Shown here piece after piece: positions 1 to 6,944 of a DNA stretch of 16,249 bases (position 1 is its first letter; each line of letters starts with the position of its first letter). The notes beneath the pieces were generated by a model. It did no database searches. It was not told the DNA's origin and saw only the letters and a list, made by a program, of their open reading frames with translations. Origin of the DNA: Candidatus Puniceispirillum sp. (lineage in GTDB: Bacteria; Pseudomonadota; Alphaproteobacteria; Puniceispirillales; Puniceispirillaceae); assembly GCA_018668795.1 (NCBI GenBank), contig JABJBD010000078.1:1-16249 (forward strand). Direction: 5' to 3'. Made by a program: the position numbers and the translations under genes.

Positions 1-119
1 CCCGTGCCGTATATGCTTCTATAACTGCGCGCGTGCTGGGAACTGAACATAAAAAGGTTGTTCAAGATGCATTTTTTGGAGCCGACCTTCCTGACATGAC
101 TAATCGTATTTTTGGCTGA
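1..119 (+). CDS. 3' end of an unidentified gene (partial)
   Basis: An open frame starting at base 3 runs 38 codons to a TGA at 117-119, and the window cuts off its 5' part. The visible C-terminus ends in DMTNRIFG and has an ordinary mixed composition, with a charged stretch (TEHKKVVQDAFF) before the end. I do not recognise the family. That it is a real gene end rests only on the open frame reaching the window edge and on plausible amino-acid composition. About 385 bases without a gene follow, so it is probably the last gene of its transcription unit. Confidence 0.45.
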   Translation, partial: RAVYASITARVLGTEHKKVVQDAFFGADLPDMTNRIFG

Positions 120-504
120 GTGTTTAATTCACTAGTTTAATACAAATTACCCAATCCAAACGGTTATCGTTTAGTCATGATATGGGATGCTGTGGGAACG
201 AAGAAATCTTATAAGTAACCCTTATAGAATGCGGGGTCCGATGTGGGGTCCAAATTGGTACAGTTAGAATTCACGATTCAGATCAGTAGTTTACGGCTGA
301 GTTTGGAATCATGTCTCTCCGCCACACCCCCTTATCTTTATCTCATAAAACAGACTTAACTGACCAAATGTATCATCTAATGCAAACCAGAAGTGTCGCG
401 AAATTATATTTACAATAAATTTACTAACAATTTAAGCTTAGGTTACGTAATTGTTACTAGATATAATTAGATCTAATATAAAAACACTTTGGACATTGAA
501 CGAA
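120..504. other. Intergenic region with tandem GGGGTCC repeat and tRNA-end-like sequence
   Basis: No gene is visible in this stretch; the longest ATG-started frames are about a dozen codons. It contains two copies of GGGGTCC at 233-239 and 245-251, spaced by 12 bases, inside a slightly longer imperfect repeat. At 314-324 lies TCTCTCCGCCA, the usual 3' end of many bacterial tRNA-Ser genes, but no tRNA fold precedes it. The right part (from about 400) is very AT-rich and holds the promoter of the next gene. Confidence 0.5.
439..479 (+). promoter_or_regulatory. Candidate promoter of the orphan exported protein
   Basis: A perfect TATAAT lies at 462-467, with no good -35 at the ideal distance. 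An alternative reading is TTGTTA at 451-456, a 17-base spacer, and TAATAT at 474-479. A 12-base perfect palindrome ATTAGATCTAAT (466-477) overlaps both -10 candidates and could be an operator. Either promoter would start RNA upstream of the ATG at 505, which argues against the in-frame TTG at 451 as the translation start. Confidence 0.35.
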
Positions 505-1281
505 ATGCATGGTCATACATTTTCCAATCGCGACCTAATATTTTGGCACTTGGTCAGAGCCAGTGCTATTTTTATGTTAATGGCCTTTTACGCTACTAAT
601 GCATCTGCTTGGGGCTGGAGCAGATCATCAGGACAGAGTTCATCAGTCTCAGCACCTTCTAATGACACTGGATCAGACTCAACCAGTGATGTTTCAAACC
701 TTGAAGCAACAAGTAGCGAGCCAACAGATCAAGATGTAGAGCAAAATGAACCTGCCACCTCTACTCAGGATGTTCAAGATTCTGTTCAGGTTGAGGTAAA
801 TTCAAATAGTCAGGTTACATCAGGTACAATCGATCCAGATGTGCGTGATGGTGACAATAATAATTCTAGCAACCTGCCTGTCATGACGAAGCGATCCAAG
901 CGGAAAAATATGCTGATTAAAAAATGGCGGGCCGAGTTTGCACGTGAGGATCTATTTTATGTCGTTACTGATCAGCCTATTAAGATCCCTGATGTGAAAT
1001 TTCAGCTTGAACGCATTCAATCAGAAACACCAGACTTTCCTAAATATCAATTACCATTTGAAGGAAGTGATCTAGCGCTTCTAGAGGAATGGATAAATGA
1101 TTCGCTAGACCGGCACCTTCCTCAAAGACCAAAATCGAATAGTACGAAATCACTTTTTTCTGCAAACTCGAAACTGAACGCTCAAGACGTTCAAAAAAAG
1201 ATTGCAGATTTGGAAACAAAAAGCGTAATGCTCTCTTATGGCAATAAAGCACTACAGGCGATGGGTATCTTTATTGATTAA
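505..1281 (+). CDS. Exported protein of unknown function with Ser/Thr/Asp-rich linker
   Basis: This 258-residue protein fits no family I know. The chosen start is the ATG at 505; the frame is open back to a TTG at 451, but that lies in the likely promoter, and no strong ribosome-binding site is seen. The first ~35 residues look like a signal peptide: HLVR, then a hydrophobic core (ASAIFMLMAFYATNASA) with an AxA-type cleavage site before WGW. About 90 residues rich in S, T, D, E, N and Q follow and are probably disordered. Next come a basic patch (TKRSKRKN) and a C-terminal segment of about 120 residues with predicted helices, ending MGIFID. The likely location is periplasm or cell surface. 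It stands alone, convergent with the dmdA operon, and is more AT-rich than its neighbours, which may point to acquisition. The function is unknown. Confidence 0.6.
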   Translation: MHGHTFSNRDLIFWHLVRASAIFMLMAFYATNASAWGWSRSSGQSSSVSAPSNDTGSDSTSDVSNLEATSSEPTDQDVEQNEPATSTQDVQDSVQVEVNSNSQVTSGTIDPDVRDGDNNNSSNLPVMTKRSKRKNMLIKKWRAEFAREDLFYVVTDQPIKIPDVKFQLERIQSETPDFPKYQLPFEGSDLALLEEWINDSLDRHLPQRPKSNSTKSLFSANSKLNAQDVQKKIADLETKSVMLSYGNKALQAMGIFID

Positions 1282-1381
1282 GGTCACACACTCGAAGTAG
1301 CAACTCCGGTCGAATGCAAACTTCCGCATGACATAAGAGATAACGTTTAATAAATTGTCAGCACCTTTTCTTAGGCTCATA

Positions 1382-2518
1382 TCAAAATGGCAAAGACTCA
1401 ATAGTACCCTCGCGCGCAATGCCATCTGGTGTATGGACTAACAACTCAGTGCCAAAATCCCAATACCCTTTTGCAATCATTGACATTCCTACATTGCATT
1501 CAAGACGAGGCGAATAAATACCTGACGTTACCTGGCCAAGCTGAACACCATTATGCGTGGTAACTGGAAACGGTTTGCCACAAGGCGGGGCTTTACCACC
1601 ACCGAATTTAACGCCACGCAACACCTTATTTGGTCCTTGTTTGGCAATATCATGCAAAGCGTCTTTACCGATATAATCAATCTCATCACCAAAATAGCAT
1701 AGTGATTCAAACCCGCATTCAAGCGGATTATTGTCACGTGTAAATTCGTTGCCATAGGACATTAATCCACCCTCAATGCGTTCAATCAGATTTGGACAGC
1801 CTGGAGTGATATTGTAGGCCTGACCAGCCTGCCAGATCATATCCCATAGATCGCTACCAAGATGACCGCCTTGAAGGTAAATTTCAAAACCACCCTGTTT
1901 ACTGTAACCTGAACGGGCAATAAGTTGCTGTGTTCCAAGCACATCAAACATGCCAAATTGAAAATATCCAAGATCATGGATCGCATCGCCAAAAAGTTCA
2001 ACCATTAAAGGGGCTGCTTTTGGTCCCTGGATGGCCAATGGCGAAACATCTGGCTCTTCGATAGTAACGTTTAATCGTAAACCAAGTGCCAGACCCTTGG
2101 CCCAAAACAAGACATCAGAATCCGCGATTGATAGCCAGAATTTATCATCCGCAAGCTTAATCAGCACAGGATCATTCAACATTCCTGCATTTTCATCAAT
2201 CATTGGCACATAAAGACATTGACCAACTTTTGCACTGCGAACATCGCGGGGCGTCATCAATTGAACGAGCCTAGCAGCGTCAGGACCCGTAATCTGAACC
2301 TGACGTTGGACTGCCACATCCCATATCTGCACATGTTCTCGCAGATGCCAATAATCATCCTCAACGCTTGGTGTAAACGCCTTTGGTAACAGCATATGAT
2401 TAACCACACTAAACCCCCGAACACCATGTTCCTCGACTTTATCGGTAAAAGGCGTCCGCCGGATGCGCCGCGACATGTTCAAACCAGATTGTGCCATTAG
2501 TGTACCATTCTCAGACAT
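1382..2518 (-). CDS. dmdA: Dimethylsulfoniopropionate demethylase (DmdA)
   Basis: DmdA moves one methyl group from DMSP to tetrahydrofolate, giving 3-methylmercaptopropionate and 5-methyl-THF in the cytoplasm. It belongs to the GcvT/aminomethyltransferase fold. At 378 residues it matches the usual DmdA length (about 370). Segments that recall DmdA rather than GcvT, judged from memory, are RRTPFTDKVEEHGVRGF at the N-terminus, HLREHVQIWDVAVQRQVQI, DENAGMLNDPV, WLSIADSDVLFWAKGLA, ARSGYSKQGGFEIYL and GCPNLIERIEGGLMSYGNEF. The first ATG is used, though ATGs at residues 8 and 15 are possible and none has a strong ribosome-binding site. It is the last gene of the minus-strand operon, 36 bases behind the transthyretin-like gene. 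The downstream dmdBCD genes are not in the window. A close GcvT-like relative with another methylated substrate remains possible. Confidence 0.82.
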   Translation of the reverse strand: MSENGTLMAQSGLNMSRRIRRTPFTDKVEEHGVRGFSVVNHMLLPKAFTPSVEDDYWHLREHVQIWDVAVQRQVQITGPDAARLVQLMTPRDVRSAKVGQCLYVPMIDENAGMLNDPVLIKLADDKFWLSIADSDVLFWAKGLALGLRLNVTIEEPDVSPLAIQGPKAAPLMVELFGDAIHDLGYFQFGMFDVLGTQQLIARSGYSKQGGFEIYLQGGHLGSDLWDMIWQAGQAYNITPGCPNLIERIEGGLMSYGNEFTRDNNPLECGFESLCYFGDEIDYIGKDALHDIAKQGPNKVLRGVKFGGGKAPPCGKPFPVTTHNGVQLGQVTSGIYSPRLECNVGMSMIAKGYWDFGTELLVHTPDGIAREGTIESLPF

Positions 2519-2554
2519 TCAGCCATTATACTTTTTAACATTGATTGATGAGCC

Positions 2555-2902
2555 TTAATTCGACAACCAACAAGAATAGCTATTCGGCGACATAATTATT
2601 GGTATGTGATAGCTTCTCGACGCATCAGACATAGTAAAACGAACAACAATTTCATTCAAAATTTTCAAACCATTTTGCGGTATCTCGCGATCTGCAAAAT
2701 ATACCCCGCTAGCAATCACCATTTCATATATGTCATCACTGTTAACATTAACTTCTTCCTTAAACCGCCCACCCTCGTCACTTGCGCTGACAAACACCAA
2801 TACACGTGTTCCATCAGGCTCAATTTTGATTAATGAAATGGTAACATTGCCAGCATGTGTACCATCTACGCCATTCAATAAATGAGATGACAGAACTGCC
2901 AT
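2555..2902 (-). CDS. Transthyretin-like / 5-hydroxyisourate hydrolase-like protein
   Basis: This 115-residue protein fits the HIU hydrolase/transthyretin family in length and motifs. The start is the ATG at 2902, because GGAGG lies 6 bases upstream and the N-terminus (MAVLSSHLLNGVDGTHAG) aligns with the family start. His7, Arg46 (in DEGGRF) and His99 (in SYHIPIIMSP) correspond to the His-Arg-His set of HIU hydrolase, which opens the 5-hydroxyisourate ring in urate breakdown. The C-terminal YRGS signature, which forms part of the active site, reads WLSN here. The urate reaction is therefore doubtful and a different substrate or a binding role is likely. No urate oxidase or OHCU decarboxylase is nearby. 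It lies between the ThDP enzyme (64-base gap) and dmdA (36-base gap), so it is probably co-transcribed with them. Confidence 0.75.
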   Translation of the reverse strand: MAVLSSHLLNGVDGTHAGNVTISLIKIEPDGTRVLVFVSASDEGGRFKEEVNVNSDDIYEMVIASGVYFADREIPQNGLKILNEIVVRFTMSDASRSYHIPIIMSPNSYSCWLSN

Positions 2903-2966
2903 TTTTGCCTCCAAAATACATACCCAGCCAACGTCTAACCAGTTTCATCTAGTTTAACTGAAATAG

Positions 2967-4709
2967 TTATTCGATTGATGCTTTGTCACGCTTTGATGTT
3001 GTCGCAAGTACAATCGGGCTGATAACCCCCTTGACCTTCACATTGACACAGGCTGTTTTACCACTGGCCATCGCGCGTTTAACTGCCGGAATGATGTCTT
3101 CGCGTTTCATCACCAATTCACCATAGCCACCCAACCCTTCAAACATGGAATGGAAGGGAATATCACGAAAGTCCGTTGCGTAATGCTTGCCGCTCTCGAA
3201 TAAGCGTTCCTGTTGCTGAGAAATACAATCAAGCCCACCATTATTATCGATAACAACGGTAATGGGACGATTTTCCTGAAAGGCAGCTTCGATTGACAAC
3301 CCCCCGGACAGAAAGGCACCATCACCACTGATCAGTACAACGTTTTTTTGTGGATGAATATTCTTTGCGGATACAGCAAAGGACACACCTACGCCAAGTA
3401 GGCTAAAGGTGCCGGGATGCAGAATCCCACCCAATTTTTTACCCATATAACCAGCAAGATTGATTGCAATTTCTGACCAGAAATGCGTGTTACCACCATC
3501 AATGACCAGCCAATCATCGTCATTCATAGCGCTCTGTACATCCATCGCCAGTTGCATAGGATGAATGCGACCCCCAAATTCTGGTGAATTTGCCTCTGCA
3601 TCAACATCCGCTATCATTTGTTTCACCCAATCAGCGCGACGTTGGCTGTTTAACTCATACCAATCACGGCCGAGAGTAAATGACGGACTATCTAAATGCG
3701 CAATCATTGCTTGCAAGAACGCACCCGGATCAGACAGCAAAGCAAAGTCAGCTGCCCGATTAAACTCAATTTCTTCATGTGAGCCATTTATACAAACAAG
3801 ATCGACAGTCTCTGGAAATAACGGCGGGGTGCCAAAATTCATCTGATTATCAAGCCTGGCGCCTACCATCAGCACCAGATCCGTCTCGCAGAACGCATCT
3901 TTTGACGGGTGATATTGATGGATATCAGCAAGCCCCATATAAGCTTCACATTCCTCGCCAAGTAACTTTTGGTGATAGGGTATGTTAAATACGGGAATGC
4001 CAAGTTTACGCCCTGCTTCTTCCAGATATTGTTCTGCTTCAGACCACCAGACACCATGCCCACCGATCAACACAGGCCGTTTAGCCGCACTCAGCTTGTC
4101 CAGTACCGTTTGTAGCCGCGCTGGTTCAGGCCATGCTTTTGCCGGAGTCTGAGGTGTTAGATCGAACGGGCGTTCATGCCGCCCAATATTTTCCGGAAAG
4201 GATGAAAACATAATATCAACCGGCAAGCTTAAATGTACGGCTCCTGGATATCCATTCGTAGCAATCTTATAAGCCCGATCAACAAATTCATTGATACGTT
4301 CACCATCGGTTATACAGGCACTATATTTGGTTAGTGGAGCGGCAATGGCAACATCATCAATTTCCTTAAAACCTCCAGCTCCTTGGCGTTTCAGCGTGCT
4401 TGATCCTGTCACAAAAATCACTGGTGAGCGTTCGCCCCACGCCTCCATCATCGCTGGAACTGCATTCGCAAATCCCTCTGGCCCAACAAGGCAGACAGCC
4501 GGTTTTCGGGTAATTCGGGTGTGGCCATCGGCAAAATGCCCCGCAATTTGTTCATGCGGACAATTGATCACTTTCATCTGGCATTCCATAAAGCCTTCAA
4601 GGGCTGGATTACAAAAGCCACCGGATAGGGTGAACACATGTTCAACTCCCTTTTCCTTAAATGCTCTTGCCAGCAAAGCACCACCTCGAATTTTTTTGTC
4701 TTCACTCAT
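2967..4709 (-). CDS. ThDP-dependent enzyme of the acetolactate synthase / 2-hydroxyacyl-CoA lyase type
   Basis: This 580-residue protein has the three-domain ThDP layout: PYR domain (about 1-170), central Rossmann-like domain (about 195-335) and PP domain (about 385-560). The ThDP-activating glutamate is Glu53 (in NCPHEQIAGH), and the metal/diphosphate motif is GDG near residue 460, ending in DNN about 26 residues later. Such enzymes decarboxylate 2-oxoacids or make and break C-C bonds next to a carbonyl. Glu53 argues against glyoxylate carboligase, which lacks it. The VTGSS and GAGGFKE stretches recall the hydroxyacyl-CoA lyase and acetolactate synthase groups. The exact reaction is not readable. 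Its ATG is 3 bases behind the hydroxyacid dehydrogenase stop, with a GGGAGG site inside that gene, so the two are translated together. Oxidation of a 2-hydroxyacid followed by decarboxylation is the natural reading. Confidence 0.8.
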   Translation of the reverse strand: MSEDKKIRGGALLARAFKEKGVEHVFTLSGGFCNPALEGFMECQMKVINCPHEQIAGHFADGHTRITRKPAVCLVGPEGFANAVPAMMEAWGERSPVIFVTGSSTLKRQGAGGFKEIDDVAIAAPLTKYSACITDGERINEFVDRAYKIATNGYPGAVHLSLPVDIMFSSFPENIGRHERPFDLTPQTPAKAWPEPARLQTVLDKLSAAKRPVLIGGHGVWWSEAEQYLEEAGRKLGIPVFNIPYHQKLLGEECEAYMGLADIHQYHPSKDAFCETDLVLMVGARLDNQMNFGTPPLFPETVDLVCINGSHEEIEFNRAADFALLSDPGAFLQAMIAHLDSPSFTLGRDWYELNSQRRADWVKQMIADVDAEANSPEFGGRIHPMQLAMDVQSAMNDDDWLVIDGGNTHFWSEIAINLAGYMGKKLGGILHPGTFSLLGVGVSFAVSAKNIHPQKNVVLISGDGAFLSGGLSIEAAFQENRPITVVIDNNGGLDCISQQQERLFESGKHYATDFRDIPFHSMFEGLGGYGELVMKREDIIPAVKRAMASGKTACVNVKVKGVISPIVLATTSKRDKASIE

Positions 4710-4712
4710 GGC

Positions 4713-5873
4713 TTAGCGCCTCCCAGATGCTTCAGCGTTGTGCGTAGAAGCAAGGTTTGCACTACCCACATCTACAACACTTTTATGGCCAATCAACCCC
4801 ATGACGGAACTAGCTTCATTACTAATTACATCCAAAATATCTGCAAGCCCAGACCCTCCGCCAGCACCAAGACCATACATGGCGCTTCGTCCAACCATGG
4901 CAAAATTAGCCCCTGATGCAAGTGCTTTAATCACATGCTCACCAGAACGAATGCCGCCATCAAAAATAAGTGGCATATCCGCGCCCACAGCCTGCCTAAT
5001 GACTTTGAGGGACTCAATTGTTGTTGGCGCAGCGTTAAGTTGCCGCCCGCCATGATTAGACACATAAATAGCATCAGCGCCCATAGCTTTGATCCGGATA
5101 GCATCTTGGTGTGACTGCACGCCTTTGACCACCAATTTACCAGACCAGCGATCACGCAACATTTCAAGAAAATGCCAGTTGGCTCGCCCACGGCTAGCGC
5201 TACGAATAAATTTGGTGCCTTGTGTTGAGGTAACATAGTTCATAGGGCGCGGCATGCCCGCTACAAAACATTGCAAAACAGTGGTTAAGGACCAGCGCGG
5301 ATGTGTTGCAAAATCCCAAATCTGGCGCGGCCCCCACTGCATGGGAAATGTAAAACCATTGCGCAGATCACGCGTGCGAACAGATGGGATAGGCACATCA
5401 ACAGTAAGGATCAAAACCTTATACCCACTGGCCTTTGCACGTTCGATCAATTCATCAACAAAATCACCTGATTGGTCAGCATAAAGCTGAAACCAAGCAT
5501 GACCTTCGGCATCTTCTATAATTTGTTCAAGTGTTGACGAAGAAGCAGTGGAAACACATAACGGAATTCTTCGCGCGGCTGCTTCGCGCGCCATATGCTG
5601 ATCGGCACCTGGCCACGACAAGGCACACATCCCCATAGGGGCAATTCCAAAAGGCAGACCCGTTTCCTGCTCCAGAATATTGCTCGAAAGATCACGGTCA
5701 GCAACATCAACCAAAACCCGGGGCATCAGCCTGATTTCATCCAATGCACGGCTGTTAAGATCAGATAGGCTTTCATCACCTGATGCACCGTCAACAAAAT
5801 CAAACATCATTCTTGGTAGACGTTTTCTGGCAAGCTGACGTGCCTCTTCCACTGAAAACAAGCTGTTTGACAC
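4713..5873 (-). CDS. FMN-dependent 2-hydroxyacid dehydrogenase/oxidase
   Basis: This 386-residue TIM-barrel enzyme oxidises an L-2-hydroxyacid to a 2-oxoacid with FMN (glycolate oxidase / lactate dehydrogenase / mandelate dehydrogenase family). Catalytic His274 and Arg277 sit in SNHGGRQLN. The barrel also shows FGIAPMGM, WFQLYAD, LTVDVP, the RTRDLRNGF arginine motif, LVVKGV, FDGGIRSG and MVGRSAMYG. The start is taken as the GTG at 5873, preceded by AAAGG at a good distance. The frame is open to a TTG at 5939, but neither that nor the ATG at 5909 has a ribosome-binding site, and family members begin here. The residue matching Tyr24 of spinach glycolate oxidase is Phe26. This is the first gene of the operon, divergent from the LysR gene. 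The substrate is not identifiable. Confidence 0.85.
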   Translation of the reverse strand: MSNSLFSVEEARQLARKRLPRMMFDFVDGASGDESLSDLNSRALDEIRLMPRVLVDVADRDLSSNILEQETGLPFGIAPMGMCALSWPGADQHMAREAAARRIPLCVSTASSSTLEQIIEDAEGHAWFQLYADQSGDFVDELIERAKASGYKVLILTVDVPIPSVRTRDLRNGFTFPMQWGPRQIWDFATHPRWSLTTVLQCFVAGMPRPMNYVTSTQGTKFIRSASRGRANWHFLEMLRDRWSGKLVVKGVQSHQDAIRIKAMGADAIYVSNHGGRQLNAAPTTIESLKVIRQAVGADMPLIFDGGIRSGEHVIKALASGANFAMVGRSAMYGLGAGGGSGLADILDVISNEASSVMGLIGHKSVVDVGSANLASTHNAEASGRR

Positions 5874-6016
5874 GTTAATACCTTTTTTATGAGACAAGCC
5901 TAATGACATATAATTGACTATAATTCTGGATGTTAACAAACATTTAATTTATAACACAAATAAAATTATTGAATGAATTAATATAAAAAAGTTATAGTTT
6001 TAAAAAGAGGTTTGTT
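5874..6016. promoter_or_regulatory. Divergent promoter/operator region between the hydroxyacid dehydrogenase and LysR genes
   Basis: This AT-rich 143-base spacer must hold both divergent promoters and the LysR binding site. A short perfect inverted repeat, ATGTT-AACA-AACAT, lies at 5930-5943 and is a candidate binding half. No single promoter pair stands out because the region is so AT-rich. AGAGG at 6006-6010 is the ribosome-binding site of the LysR gene. Confidence 0.45.
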
Positions 6017-6940
6017 ATGAATTTCAAGCAACTAAAAGCCTTCAACATGGTCATGCAGCATGGCACAATTACCGCCGCTGCCAGACATATGCGAGTGTCG
6101 CAACCAAGCGTGACTAGGTTAATCCACGAACTTGAAACGGAGCTTGGCTTTGCCTTATTCATGCGCCAAGGGCGTGGGATTGTCGCCACCGTTGAAGCAA
6201 GACGTTTCCATCTGGCAGTAGAAAGTGCCTTTATCAGCATCGAAAGGCTTGATGATCTGGCAACCGCAATCCGTCAAGATACAATCGGCAAGATTTCGGT
6301 TGGCGTCATTCCAACATTTTCAGTATCAGTGCTGCCTAGAGTTCTAGGACAGATGCGGCAAAATGATGATAAAACGCATACCGTTATTTATACACGTAAC
6401 ACCCCAGCCATTGTTGACGCCGTGCAATTGCAACAATTCGACCTGGGTATTGTTTCACGCTCGCCACCTTATGAAGGCGTTCACATCCTGTACCAGACCG
6501 TGGTCAATTATGTAGGTCTTTTTCCAACTGACCATCCCCTTGCGCAATCTCAAGACAAGCTGGATCTATCAACAATTTCTAATGATCAGGAATTTGTTAC
6601 TTTCGGTGATGTCTATCCCTTAGAAATGCAAGGAATGGACGCCGCTCTATCAGAAAAACTTCAAAAAAATGCCCGTTACAGTGTCGCTAACCTGCTAACA
6701 GCCGCGGCATTGGTTCGCGAGACCGGGGTGCCTGCTATCATTGATCCGTTTTCAGCAAAAATGGCGGTGAATAACAGTGGCGTGATGATCCGTCCTTTAT
6801 TACAAAAATTACAATATCATATCGCTATCATCACCCGTGGTGTTGATACAATGACAAAAGATACAAGGCGTCTAGCTGATTTTTTGATCTCAGCGTTTGA
6901 AAATGACCCGGTTGTTCAGGCTACCACTAAAAACAGTTAA
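6017..6940 (+). CDS. LysR-family transcriptional regulator
   Basis: This 307-residue protein has standard LysR length and layout. An N-terminal winged helix-turn-helix (about residues 1-60) reads MNFKQLKAFNMVMQHG, then TAAARHMRVSQPSVTRLIHELE and GFALFMRQGRG. It is followed by a linker helix and a two-lobed effector domain (about 90-295) beginning GKISVGVIPTFSVSVLPRVL. The ATG at 6017 has AGAGG 6 bases upstream. It is divergent from the hydroxyacid dehydrogenase operon, the usual arrangement for a LysR activator and its target, with the effector probably an operon substrate or intermediate. Its stop lies only 4 bases from the stop of the convergent MttB-family gene, leaving no room for a separate terminator. 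Confidence 0.93.
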   Translation: MNFKQLKAFNMVMQHGTITAAARHMRVSQPSVTRLIHELETELGFALFMRQGRGIVATVEARRFHLAVESAFISIERLDDLATAIRQDTIGKISVGVIPTFSVSVLPRVLGQMRQNDDKTHTVIYTRNTPAIVDAVQLQQFDLGIVSRSPPYEGVHILYQTVVNYVGLFPTDHPLAQSQDKLDLSTISNDQEFVTFGDVYPLEMQGMDAALSEKLQKNARYSVANLLTAAALVRETGVPAIIDPFSAKMAVNNSGVMIRPLLQKLQYHIAIITRGVDTMTKDTRRLADFLISAFENDPVVQATTKNS

Positions 6941-6944
6941 ATCG

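Noticed and set aside
290..324. Complete tRNA-Ser gene
   Set aside because: Only the 11 last bases match; the preceding sequence forms no T-arm or cloverleaf.
451..504. TTG at 451 as start of the exported protein
   Set aside because: It overlaps the likely promoter (TATAAT at 462-467) and lacks a ribosome-binding site; ATG at 505 gives a better signal peptide.
1382..2518. Glycine-cleavage T protein (GcvT)
   Set aside because: The wording of the conserved segments (RRTPF, EHVQIWDV, SIADSDVLFWAKG, GCPNLIERIEGG) is that of DmdA, and gcvH/gcvP are absent.
2967..4709. Glyoxylate carboligase (would fit a glycolate oxidase plus HIU hydrolase theme)
   Set aside because: The ThDP-activating glutamate (Glu53) is present, whereas glyoxylate carboligase lacks it; no hydroxypyruvate isomerase or tartronate semialdehyde reductase is nearby.
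4291..4716. 141-codon open frame on the plus strand inside the ThDP gene, and similar long opposite-strand frames at 11342-11842 and 14209-14907
   Set aside because: They lie wholly or almost wholly within well-supported genes, show no family motifs and have compositions expected of shadow frames.
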